NCBI GenBank assembly: GCA_043746635.1
Contig: JAYTQQ010000185.1
Location: 1-10,346 of the forward strand
Direction of reading: 5' to 3'
DNA: 10,346 nt
Source of the DNA: JAYTQQ01 sp043746635
Lineage (GTDB): Bacteria; Bdellovibrionota; Bdellovibrionia; Bdellovibrionales; JAMPXM01
Part shown: positions 1 to 6,526 of the stretch, one piece after another
How positions within the stretch are numbered: position 1 is the first letter of the stretch
Layout: every line of letters begins with the position of its first letter
Program-made: the position numbers and the translations under genes
Notes under the pieces: model-generated
What the model saw: the letters and a program-made list of their open reading frames with translations, nothing else
Database searches by the model: none
Told to the model about the DNA's origin: nothing

Positions 1-1
1 C

Positions 2-271
2 CAAAACTTTTTCAGAGTCGTGGCGGGACACACGGCCCAGCAGATCTTAAAAATAAATCCGCTTACGAGCTTCGAAAAGAAGCGAAGGGGCGGTGCCCGA
101 CGAGCAGAGCGCGAAACCGATAATAAGTTTTGGGAAACGCGGGTTTATACGAGACTTGTGAAATGGGGAAAAGATTTTTTTACCGTGAAAGCATACGTGA
201 TTCAGAACACGCTCGAAGCTTTAGGTCTTCGAGCTTATAAAGAAAGAAAAATTTATCGAGAAACAGGCTAA
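2..271 (+). CDS. Y1/REP-associated-type transposase, C-terminal part only
   Basis: The frame is open from the left edge of the window to a TAA stop at 269-271, so the gene starts outside and only about 89 C-terminal residues are visible. They begin NFFRVVAGHTAQQIL and contain a basic stretch (KKRRGGARRAER), then FWETRVYTRLVKWG and YVIQNTLEALGL. From memory this pattern matches the C-terminal part of single-gene Y1 (IS200/REP-associated tyrosine) transposases common in Bdellovibrio-type genomes. In that family the HUH metal-binding motif lies upstream and cannot be seen here. The catalytic tyrosine could be one of those near the C-terminus, but I cannot assign it. The first in-frame start-like codon (GTG at 20) is probably internal. 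The stop overlaps the helicase stop on the other strand by 4 bases (268-271). Family assignment is moderate; whether the gene is intact is unknown. Confidence 0.55.
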   Translation, partial: QNFFRVVAGHTAQQILKINPLTSFEKKRRGGARRAERETDNKFWETRVYTRLVKWGKDFFTVKAYVIQNTLEALGLRAYKERKIYRETG

Positions 272-2574
272 ACTCGCTCGAGGCGAGCGTACTTCGCGCG
301 AAATTTCTTAACTGAATTGTCGGCGAAGACCACGCTGACATCCATCGCGTCTCCGAGGCCGTCGGTTTTGAAAATCGTGCCGACCCCGAAAGTCGGGTGG
401 CGGATGCGCATTCCTTTTTGAAAAGATCCAGCGCCCTCTGCAACATTGTCGAAACTCTCATCTGAGAAATCTTCGTACGAAGGATGCGACGTGGTTTCTT
501 TTTCTGGTCGTCGGAAGTTGCGACCGGCACCGTAGCCGCCACCGTTTTTTTCGCTAGACGAAGAATAATCCGCGTACTTTTGCATGAAGCGAGAAGACTG
601 CTGAGAAGTTTGCATTTCAACGTACTCTTGCGGAATTTCTTTTAAGAAACGACTCGGGGGATTCGCCTGCTCAGATCCCCAGACTTTGCGCGTGCGCGTG
701 TAAGTGAGAGTGAGTTTCTTTTCGGCGCGGGTCATGCCGACGTACATCAGCCGACGTTCTTCTTCGAGACGACTTTCAGATTCGTCGCTGATCGATTGTC
801 CGCTCGGGAATAATCCTTCTTCGAGGCCTACGATAAATACGACGGGGTACTCAAGACCTTTCGATACGTGCAAGGTCATCATCGTGATCGTATCGTCGGT
901 GTCATTCACCGAATCGACGTCGCTGACGAGTGCCATTTCTTCTAAGAAACTTTGCAAATTCGCTTCTTCGCCGCGCTCTTCGACAAACTTAGAAATCGCA
1001 TTCGCTAACTCTTCTAAGTTTTCGAGACGAGAATCTGCCTCAGGAGAATCTTCGAGTTTTAATTTTGCGGCATATTCGGTTTGGACCAAAAGCTCTGCGT
1101 AGAAGTCATCGAGAGAGAGAGCTTGGGCTTTATCGCGCAAAACCTGAACGAGTTCGAGAAACCGACGAATCTTACTTGTCGTCCCTGAGTTAAATTCTTT
1201 GCTATCAACGGCATGGGCTGCTGCTTGAATCAAACTTTGTCCGAGCCGGTGACCGACTTCTTCTAGTTTTTCGATCGTCGTTTTACCGATGCCGCGGGCG
1301 GGGACATTGATGACGCGTTTAAAAGCAATATCATCGGAAGGATTCAAAACGAGTTTCAAATATCCTAAGATGTCTTTAATCTCGAGGCGATCATAGAACT
1401 TCATGCCGCCGACGATTTTATAAGGCAAAGCGTTTGAGCGGAGTTGCTCCTCAAGAACGCGGGATTGAGCATTCGTGCGGTAAAAAATCGCGATGTCTTT
1501 GCGAGAAATATCAGAATCTTGTAAGACGGTCACGATTTGTCGAACGACGTAGCGGGCTTCTTCGTATTCGTCTTGCTCTTCACGAACCGTAATCAATTCG
1601 CCTTCATGATTGTCGGTGAAAAGTTCTTTCACTTTGCGTTCGGTGTTGTTGGCGATGACTTTGGTTGCGGCTCCAACGATGGTTTTCGTTGATCGGTAAT
1701 TTTGTTCAAGCTTTACGACAACCGCTTCTGGAAAATCTTTTTCAAAGTCTAAAATATTCTGAATATCGGCGCCACGCCAAGAATAAATACTTTGATCTTC
1801 ATCGCCGACGACGCAAAGATTTCGAGTTCTGCTGGCTAAAGCTTTTACGATCAAATATTGAATGTGGTTGGTATCTTGATATTCATCCACCATGAGAAAT
1901 CGAAAACGTTCTTGATAAGCTTCGAGCACTCCGGGATGAGTTATGAAAAGTTCGTGTACCTTCATTAGCAAATCTTGAAAATCAACTGCGTTGGCTTGCT
2001 TCATTTGCTTTTCGTACTCGGTATAGACTTCGATCGTTTGGGCGTCGAAACTGAGCCCTGCTCCGCGTGAGCCTTTTCGCGAAATATCGTCGGGTCCTAA
2101 AGCTTCGGTCTTAGCGCTGTTAATTCGCGACTGAAAATTCTTTGCCGGAAAAACCTTATCGTCTAAATTCATGCGCGTACAAACTTGTTTCACCATCGAA
2201 AGCTGATCGGTTTGATCGTAGATCGTGAAGCTACTTTTGTAGCCGAGAAGTTCGATGTGACTTCGTAAAATGCGCGCGCAGATGGAGTGAAAAGTTGAAA
2301 TCCACATACGATCAAACACAGGAATTTCGAGTTCGCCGAGCAAAGTTAAAATGCGTGCTTCCATCTCGCGGGCGGCTTTATTCGTAAACGTCACGGCTAA
2401 AATTTCTTGCGGAGTTGCGAGCCCTTGAGCGACTAAATTGGCGGTTCGGTAGGTGAGAACGCGGGTTTTTCCGCTGCCGGCACCGGCTAAAATCAATAAA
2501 GGACCTTCGAGAGCCTGCATCGCTTCGAACTGTTTTTTATTCAATGTACTTGCAAGATTTTCAAGTGAACTCAT
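268..2574 (-). CDS. UvrD/PcrA-type superfamily 1A DNA helicase
   Basis: This 768-residue protein is an ATP-dependent 3'-5' helicase of the UvrD/PcrA/Rep family, which acts in nucleotide excision and mismatch repair and removes proteins from DNA. The motifs occur in order: Q motif (LNKKQ, residues 11-15), Walker A (AGAGSGKT, 30-37), Ia (TFTNKAAREM, 62-71), II (VDEYQDTN, 229-236), III (GDEDQSIYSWRGA, 257-269), IV (LEQNYRS, 289-295), V (TLHVSKGLEYPVVF, 567-580) and VI (EEERRLMYVGMTRAEKKL, 604-621). A Ser/Gly-rich linker (about 655-720) leads to a C-terminal Tudor-like module (GMRIRHPTFGVGTIF onward, 721-768). In PcrA/UvrD that module contacts RNA polymerase, which argues for PcrA/UvrD rather than Rep. 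Length is near the usual 720-770. The ATG at 2572-2574 starts right at the Q-motif domain, but the ribosome binding site is weak. The gene is transcribed away from the lipoprotein gene and meets the transposase fragment tail to tail. Product is secure; the choice between uvrD and pcrA is not, so no symbol is given. Confidence 0.95.
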   Translation of the reverse strand: MSSLENLASTLNKKQFEAMQALEGPLLILAGAGSGKTRVLTYRTANLVAQGLATPQEILAVTFTNKAAREMEARILTLLGELEIPVFDRMWISTFHSICARILRSHIELLGYKSSFTIYDQTDQLSMVKQVCTRMNLDDKVFPAKNFQSRINSAKTEALGPDDISRKGSRGAGLSFDAQTIEVYTEYEKQMKQANAVDFQDLLMKVHELFITHPGVLEAYQERFRFLMVDEYQDTNHIQYLIVKALASRTRNLCVVGDEDQSIYSWRGADIQNILDFEKDFPEAVVVKLEQNYRSTKTIVGAATKVIANNTERKVKELFTDNHEGELITVREEQDEYEEARYVVRQIVTVLQDSDISRKDIAIFYRTNAQSRVLEEQLRSNALPYKIVGGMKFYDRLEIKDILGYLKLVLNPSDDIAFKRVINVPARGIGKTTIEKLEEVGHRLGQSLIQAAAHAVDSKEFNSGTTSKIRRFLELVQVLRDKAQALSLDDFYAELLVQTEYAAKLKLEDSPEADSRLENLEELANAISKFVEERGEEANLQSFLEEMALVSDVDSVNDTDDTITMMTLHVSKGLEYPVVFIVGLEEGLFPSGQSISDESESRLEEERRLMYVGMTRAEKKLTLTYTRTRKVWGSEQANPPSRFLKEIPQEYVEMQTSQQSSRFMQKYADYSSSSEKNGGGYGAGRNFRRPEKETTSHPSYEDFSDESFDNVAEGAGSFQKGMRIRHPTFGVGTIFKTDGLGDAMDVSVVFADNSVKKFRAKYARLERV
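275..289. repeat. GC-rich perfect inverted repeat just after the transposase stop
   Basis: The sequence CGCTCG-AGG-CGAGCG forms 6-bp arms with a 3-nt loop, starting 4 bases after the transposase stop. A 10-bp palindrome TTCGCGCGAA follows at 293-302. Both lie inside the last codons of the minus-strand helicase gene, so coding constraint may explain them. The position also suits a weak hairpin at the end of the transposase transcript, or an end structure of an IS200-like element. There is no T-run, so it is not a classic intrinsic terminator. Confidence 0.35.
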
Positions 2575-2742
2575 CGATATTTTTCAACACTTTCATTTAA
2601 TATGGACGCGAACTGCAGCCCAGACGTTTTAGATGCTTCCTTATACAAATCGAAAGGCCTTTTGTGAAGGAGTATTCACCTAAAAAGTTGAGCCTGGTTC
2701 TTGCTAAGCTGAGCCCTGACAGCACTCATGAAGGGGTCCCAT
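2575..2742. other. Divergent intergenic region between helicase and lipoprotein genes
   Basis: This stretch separates two genes transcribed away from each other, so promoters in both directions are expected. I do not see a convincing -35/-10 pair on either strand. TATTAA-like (2597-2602, minus strand) and TATACA (2642-2647, plus strand) hexamers are present but lack good -35 partners. A 21-codon ATG frame at 2602-2667 has no ribosome binding site and is not called. Confidence 0.4.
2731..2736 (+). promoter_or_regulatory. Ribosome binding site that favours the TTG start
   Basis: AAGGGG lies 6 nt upstream of the TTG at 2743-2745 and inside the codons that would follow the ATG at 2728. It is well placed for the TTG and useless for the ATG, so it decides the start of the lipoprotein gene. 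Confidence 0.6.
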
Positions 2743-3984
2743 TTGAAACAACTTAGGCTTGCCATTTTTCTCACCCCTCTGATTTTCGGTGCCTGCGTAA
2801 AGAACACATCAGGAAGCTCACAAAACTTTCGAATTCCGTGGCAAAATTCGAATCACGAATATTCGGTGCAGGATGTTTACATCGAAAGCTTCAACGAACC
2901 TGAGTTTTTGCAAGGCATTTACGCTGAGTTTTTTATTGAACCCAAGCTCCGTTTTGATCAGGGGCGTCTGGCTCAACCCGGCACACCCTCCGGGCGTTTT
3001 GCGAGCACGTCATCAGGATCGGCTCTGGCACTCGACACCGTCAGCATGCAGGCCGCAACTATTTATGCCCATCTCGAACGACTCCAAAAGTTAAATATTT
3101 CTTCGGGCGCAGCTTCCTTTTTGACGACGAGGCTTTCTATCGGAGTCAACGTTGGAATCGTGACCGGCAATAAAACCGTCGATAATAATGCCCAATATAA
3201 TCCAGATGTGGATGCCTTGTTATTTGTGCCATACACAGATTCTTATTTGCCAATCAGTTTTAATGCCGGAGTGATCGCTCACGAATATTTTCATTCGATT
3301 TTTCAACATATCGTTCTCGTCGGAATTTCAAAGAGTGTGAGCTACGCATCTGCAAATATAGATGAGCCGAGAAATACAACTCCGCCAAAGAATTTTTTTC
3401 CGAGTGATCGGCCAGCGGTGCCGACTATCGCAATCGATCAGTACAATCGGTTTGTACTACGAGGAATCAACGAAGGACTTGCGGATTTTTGGGGTTGGCT
3501 CTACTCTGGCGACGAAACTTTCGTTGGTCGTTCTCTGGCAGATTCGCTTGAATCCCGAAGACTTGATCGCGGCAATATTCAGTTTTATAATGCGGATTAT
3601 TTTAAGGCCATTTTGAGTAGTGATCCCGACGATGACGTGAGGCTTGCGCGCGCATATTCTCTTGGTTCGCAATACGCGGTTTACTTTCGAAATATTAGTC
3701 TCAAAATCTTTAATGGAAAATCGGATGCCGACACAAGAGCAAAAATGGCGCACATTCTCATTTTATCCTTGCCGAAATTTAAAGAAGAGCTTGTCTCTAA
3801 AATTACGACTGAGTATCTAGCGCCCGAAGTGTTTGTTAAAAGTTTTATGTCAGCTCTTCAAGAATCGTCGGATGCGCCTAACTTACAAGGTCTCGATTTC
3901 TGCACAAGTTTTCACGATGTCGCTCCGCTATCGGTAGAAAAGCTTAATGGTTGTGAGCAGAAAACTTCAGATGCTACGAAATAA
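2743..3984 (+). CDS. Putative lipoprotein, gluzincin-type zinc metalloprotease
   Basis: The product is a predicted exported lipoprotein with a zinc-protease signature; substrate unknown. I prefer the TTG start at 2743 over the upstream ATG at 2728. An AAGGGG ribosome binding site lies at 2731-2736, 6 nt before the TTG, whereas nothing similar precedes the ATG. The TTG start also gives a compact signal peptide: KQLR, a hydrophobic stretch, then lipobox FGAC with the lipidated Cys at residue 18 (23 from the ATG). In ATG numbering, HEYFH at 185-189 fits HExxH (zinc ligands H185 and H189, catalytic E186), and NEGLADF at 248-254 supplies an ExxxD element (E249, D253). The gap of about 60 residues between them resembles M13-like spacing more than thermolysin, but I cannot place it in a named family. 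The 3' end overlaps the next gene's likely start by 14 nt, suggesting co-transcription. Protease function is inferred from motifs alone. Confidence 0.75.
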   Translation: MKQLRLAIFLTPLIFGACVKNTSGSSQNFRIPWQNSNHEYSVQDVYIESFNEPEFLQGIYAEFFIEPKLRFDQGRLAQPGTPSGRFASTSSGSALALDTVSMQAATIYAHLERLQKLNISSGAASFLTTRLSIGVNVGIVTGNKTVDNNAQYNPDVDALLFVPYTDSYLPISFNAGVIAHEYFHSIFQHIVLVGISKSVSYASANIDEPRNTTPPKNFFPSDRPAVPTIAIDQYNRFVLRGINEGLADFWGWLYSGDETFVGRSLADSLESRRLDRGNIQFYNADYFKAILSSDPDDDVRLARAYSLGSQYAVYFRNISLKIFNGKSDADTRAKMAHILILSLPKFKEELVSKITTEYLAPEVFVKSFMSALQESSDAPNLQGLDFCTSFHDVAPLSVEKLNGCEQKTSDATK

Positions 3985-4501
3985 GGTTTTTCTACTCCTG
4001 CTGATTTTTTTCTGCTTGAGATCTCAGGCCGATATCTTGGCCCTCATCGGAGAAAACAATGTCTTCGAACGAGAAGCCTACCCTACACAGTACACAAGCA
4101 GAAGCCCCTTGGTTGTCAGGGTCGGTTACCAAGAAGACGCCAACGCTATTTTTGGTGAGTACAACCAGTACTCTACCACCGATGGAATGTCGCAGCTTGA
4201 GATCACGCGAACCCAACGAGAACTTTTGGTTTGGGGAAGACACATTTTTTGGCCCGAAAGCCTTTTTCAACTTTACGTGCAAGGCGCTCCGGGAGTTGAA
4301 CTAGAATACGTGAAGACCGACTTCATGGGGCAAAGCTCGCAAGACACATCGAAGCCTTACTTCGCCCTTGCAGCCGCCGCGGGAGGTGCTGTTCAGTATG
4401 AAAGATTTCGTGTCGAGCTGGAATTTAGAGCTTTGTCGTCGGGATTGTCATCGCCAAACCCCACGTTGTCGGTGGGGTTCTACGGCGGATACGTCTTTTA
4501 G
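3971..4501 (+). CDS. Small exported protein, likely outer-membrane beta-barrel
   Basis: I do not recognise a family. From the ATG at 3971 the protein has 176 residues: a signal peptide (MLRNK, then a Leu/Phe-rich core, likely cleavage after RSQA) and a mature chain of alternating polar/hydrophobic segments rich in aromatic residues. Examples are PLVVRVGYQ, LFQLYVQG, VELEYVK, FRVELEFRAL and LSVGFYGGYVF. The chain ends in an aromatic residue (F), as outer-membrane barrels often do. A longer frame opens at ATG 3947, but it adds eight residues ahead of the signal peptide and I see no better ribosome site for it. The start overlaps the end of the metalloprotease lipoprotein gene by 14 nt, implying translational coupling and possibly a joint envelope role. 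The TAG stop overlaps the convergent SPOR gene's stop. The export prediction is good; the barrel is an inference. Confidence 0.65.
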   Translation: MLRNKVFLLLLIFFCLRSQADILALIGENNVFEREAYPTQYTSRSPLVVRVGYQEDANAIFGEYNQYSTTDGMSQLEITRTQRELLVWGRHIFWPESLFQLYVQGAPGVELEYVKTDFMGQSSQDTSKPYFALAAAAGGAVQYERFRVELEFRALSSGLSSPNPTLSVGFYGGYVF

Positions 4502-5340
4502 TTCGGAGAGACTCTCGCAACGATTGCTTTTTTAATATCAGAATCTTTGATGAGTTGAAGACGGTACTGAGCCGCTTCTTTTTGAGTTTTGAAATTTCCG
4601 AGGCTCACGCGGTACCATGTCTTACCTGAAATTGTCGCCTCAATCGGAAATGCCGGGAATCCTTTTTTCACCAAATCATCAACTTGTTTTTTCGCTTCGT
4701 CCGAAGTTGGGAATGAAGCCACTTGAACCGTGAAGCCTGGACCGCTTGCGGTACCTACTGATTTTGGAAGGCTTGAAGGAATACGAGAAGTCGCTTCTGG
4801 TTTTTGGCTGACTTGTTCGTCGCTCGTTGCAACTTCGTTATTTGCGATACGCTCAGCCGTTTTGTGAACTTCGCTCAAATCAAGTTTTGATTTTTTAACG
4901 CTGAGGCTTAGCTCATCAGCAAGGTGAACCATTTTTTTAATTGGCTTCTCTTCTGCCGCTACTTCGCGAGTTTGTTTTGTCGCTTTGGTAGTTTTATCAG
5001 CAGTTTTAGTTTCTGCTTTTTCGGGAGCTTTCGCCTCAGCCGTTTCTTTTACTTCAGATTCGCCGAGCTGATCTTTTTCGTTCTTAACTAACTTGTCAGA
5101 CATTTGGGTAACTTCTTCGTCGACCAAAGCGTCTTTATCGGCAACATCGAGGTCTTTATGTTTTTCGGCAGTAGTTTTTTGCGTTTGGAAGTCGGCTTCC
5201 ATTGCTTTGAGTTGGTGATCGCTATCGCTCATCGCTTTTCCAACGTAGGCACCCGTGAAAAATGCTACGAGAGATACGAAAGTTATTAGTAGCAATTTCA
5301 GCGCGGTATCTAATCTTGTACTCTGACCTTGATTTGCCAT
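4498..5340 (-). CDS. SPOR-domain inner-membrane-anchored envelope protein
   Basis: This 280-residue protein has a short cytoplasmic N-terminus, one transmembrane helix (about residues 12-34, LKLLLITFVSLVAFFTGAYV), a long periplasmic linker rich in Lys, Glu, Ala and Thr (about 40-195), and a C-terminal SPOR domain (about 201-276; FTVQVASF at 203-210, WYRVSLGNF at 242-250). SPOR domains bind denuded glycan strands of peptidoglycan at division sites, and this layout is that of FtsN- and DedD-like proteins. A division role is therefore likely but not shown. Start ATG at 5338-5340 is preceded by a GAGGAG ribosome binding site (plus-strand CTCCTC at 5350-5355, 9 nt spacing). The stop overlaps the beta-barrel gene's stop by 4 nt. 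A candidate promoter is listed separately. Confidence 0.88.
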   Translation of the reverse strand: MANQGQSTRLDTALKLLLITFVSLVAFFTGAYVGKAMSDSDHQLKAMEADFQTQKTTAEKHKDLDVADKDALVDEEVTQMSDKLVKNEKDQLGESEVKETAEAKAPEKAETKTADKTTKATKQTREVAAEEKPIKKMVHLADELSLSVKKSKLDLSEVHKTAERIANNEVATSDEQVSQKPEATSRIPSSLPKSVGTASGPGFTVQVASFPTSDEAKKQVDDLVKKGFPAFPIEATISGKTWYRVSLGNFKTQKEAAQYRLQLIKDSDIKKAIVARVSPN

Positions 5341-5386
5341 TCTCTATTTCTCCTCTATCAATTTCTTTAACGATCTATATCTTTCT

Positions 5387-5415
5387 ATCTTATCGTTTCA
5401 GAGACAGAGGGTCAA
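5387..5415 (-). promoter_or_regulatory. Candidate sigma-70 type promoter for the SPOR gene
   Basis: Read on the minus strand, TTGACC (plus 5410-5415, 5 of 6 to TTGACA) is followed after exactly 17 nt by TAAGAT (plus 5387-5392, 4 of 6 to TATAAT). The expected start site near 5380 would give a leader of about 40 nt containing the GAGGAG ribosome binding site. The -35 element coincides with the region where the divergent phosphatase gene may start. Confidence 0.45.
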
Positions 5416-6308
5416 TGCGCCAAATCCTTGACAAGCCTAAGCACTCAAGACTTGATAGAGGTATGGCAAAGCAAAAAAAATCAGCATCGACTGGCCCTAA
5501 GTGGGATAAGGAACTCAAGGCCGCCTTCGCCGCCGCGACCGGATCAAAACGTATATTGAATAAATATTTTGGAAGGTTATCTCAGGTCTCAGAAAAATTT
5601 CAAGCAGGCTTGGTGAGCGAAGCCGATCGTGAAAGCGAAAAGTATATTATCAAAAGTTTGAGGCAAAAATTTTCTTCTCACGAATTTCTAGGTGAAGAAA
5701 CTGGACTTTCGAAAGCCGCAAAAAATAAGATTAAAGTCGGGAACCAAGCTGGTTCGACGATGAAGTGGGTGATTGATCCGCTCGATGGCACTACAAATTA
5801 CATCCATCAATTTCCTTATTTTTGCATCAGCATTGCTTTACAAGTCGATGGCAAAATTGTTTTAGGAGTCATCGATGCTCCTAAGTTGAAAATGCGTTTT
5901 CATGCAGTTCGTGGTTACGGAGCTTTTCTCAACGGAAAAAAAATTAGCGTGAGCGATCGAAAAACTATTCACGAAGGGCTATTCGCAACAGGTTTTTCTG
6001 CTCAAGACAACGCACTCGATAAACAACTCAAGCTTTGTGCGCACGTTGTGCAAAAAGGCCGCGGCCTCAGAAGAGCGGGCGCCGCCGCACTCGATTTATG
6101 TTTCGTCGCAAACGGAGTTTTCGATCTCTTCTGGGAAAAGCATCTGCAACCCTGGGATACCGCCGCCGGTTCACTCATCGCGCTCGAAGCGGGAGCGACG
6201 GTTACCAATCTCGCAGGTGATTCTTACAACATCGAAATGCAACATATTGTTGCTGGAACTCCGAAGATTCACTCTGAATTTATGAAGCTCTATAGAGAGA
6301 TTGAGTAA
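5415..6308 (+). CDS. Inositol monophosphatase family (SuhB/IMPase-like) phosphatase
   Basis: This is a Mg-dependent phosphatase of the IMPase/FIG superfamily, predicted to dephosphorylate inositol phosphate or a similar small phosphoester in the cytoplasm. From ATG 5415 it has 297 residues. It carries the metal-binding motifs GEE (residues 93-95), DPLDGTTN (121-128) and the C-terminal PWDTAAG (246-252). A GxGAFLNG-type segment (GYGAFLNGK, 167-175) is also typical. Family members are usually 260-280 residues. The frame stays open back to 5262 but would run into the SPOR gene. ATG 5415 has GAGGG 3 nt upstream; ATG 5463 gives a 281-residue protein closer to family length, but its AGAGG is only 1 nt away. 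A TTGACA at 5428-5433 could support a near-leaderless start at 5463, though the -10 is poor. SuhB also modulates rRNA transcription in E. coli; whether this paralogue does cannot be told. Start uncertain, family secure. Confidence 0.9.
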   Translation: MRQILDKPKHSRLDRGMAKQKKSASTGPKWDKELKAAFAAATGSKRILNKYFGRLSQVSEKFQAGLVSEADRESEKYIIKSLRQKFSSHEFLGEETGLSKAAKNKIKVGNQAGSTMKWVIDPLDGTTNYIHQFPYFCISIALQVDGKIVLGVIDAPKLKMRFHAVRGYGAFLNGKKISVSDRKTIHEGLFATGFSAQDNALDKQLKLCAHVVQKGRGLRRAGAAALDLCFVANGVFDLFWEKHLQPWDTAAGSLIALEAGATVTNLAGDSYNIEMQHIVAGTPKIHSEFMKLYREIE

Positions 6309-6470
6309 GCGGTTTTCAGTGCTCGGGGCCTTGTGCTCGGCGATCGATTCCCGACTTATGTCCTGTCAAATGCCCGTCTCCTTTTTCTAGTTCTCTGACA
6401 AAGCGATATCAAACCGGATCGCTAAACTGCATCAGTTTCTACCTGAGCCCAAACTCAAGACATTAGTCGG
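6309..6470. other. Noncoding upstream region of the flagellar operon
   Basis: No gene is seen here. It holds a short direct repeat GTGCTCGG at 6319-6326 and 6333-6340 (14-bp period), and an inverted repeat at 6402-6423 listed separately. There is no clear intrinsic terminator for the phosphatase gene. The length and position suit a regulatory region for the sigma-54 promoter that follows. Confidence 0.4.
6402..6423. promoter_or_regulatory. Inverted repeat, candidate enhancer site for a sigma-54 activator
   Basis: AGCGAT and ATCGCT form perfect 6-bp arms separated by 10 nt. The centre lies about 87 bases upstream of the predicted start site (6499), within the usual range for NtrC-family enhancer-binding proteins such as FlgR, FleQ or FlrC in flagellar systems. 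The position is what makes it a candidate; 6-bp arms can arise by chance. Confidence 0.35.
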
Positions 6471-6472
6471 CG

Positions 6473-6488
6473 TGGCACCACGCTTGCT
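6473..6488 (+). promoter_or_regulatory. Sigma-54 (RpoN) promoter of the flagellar operon
   Basis: TGGCAC at 6473-6478 and TTGCT at 6484-6488 are separated by 5 nt, matching the core consensus TGGCAC-N5-TTGCW throughout. The invariant GG and GC are 10 nt apart, as required for -24/-12 recognition. The predicted transcript would start near 6499, leaving a leader of about 28 nt with the fliL ribosome binding site. Sigma-54 control of flagellar genes is well known in several proteobacterial groups, so location and sequence agree. The -24 element sits inside a small inverted repeat CGTGG-CA-CCACG (6471-6482). Confidence 0.85.
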
Positions 6489-6526
6489 TTATTATCTCAG
6501 CAAAGCACCTTTCAAGGAGTACGACT

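Noticed and set aside
704..1102. Long plus-strand open frame within the helicase gene
   Set aside because: It is a low-complexity Ser/Arg-rich antisense shadow of the helicase coding sequence, with no ribosome binding site or known motif.
2602..2667. 21-codon open frame in the helicase/lipoprotein intergenic region
   Set aside because: It has no ribosome binding site, no recognisable features, and is of a length expected by chance.
5262..5414. N-terminal extension of the phosphatase frame
   Set aside because: It would overlap the SPOR gene and the intergenic region, has no ribosome binding site, and lies outside the IMPase domain.
6323..6350. Possible terminator hairpin after the phosphatase gene (TCGGG ... 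CCCGA)
   Set aside because: The arms are 5 bp with a loop of over 20 nt and there is no T-run, so an intrinsic terminator is not supported.
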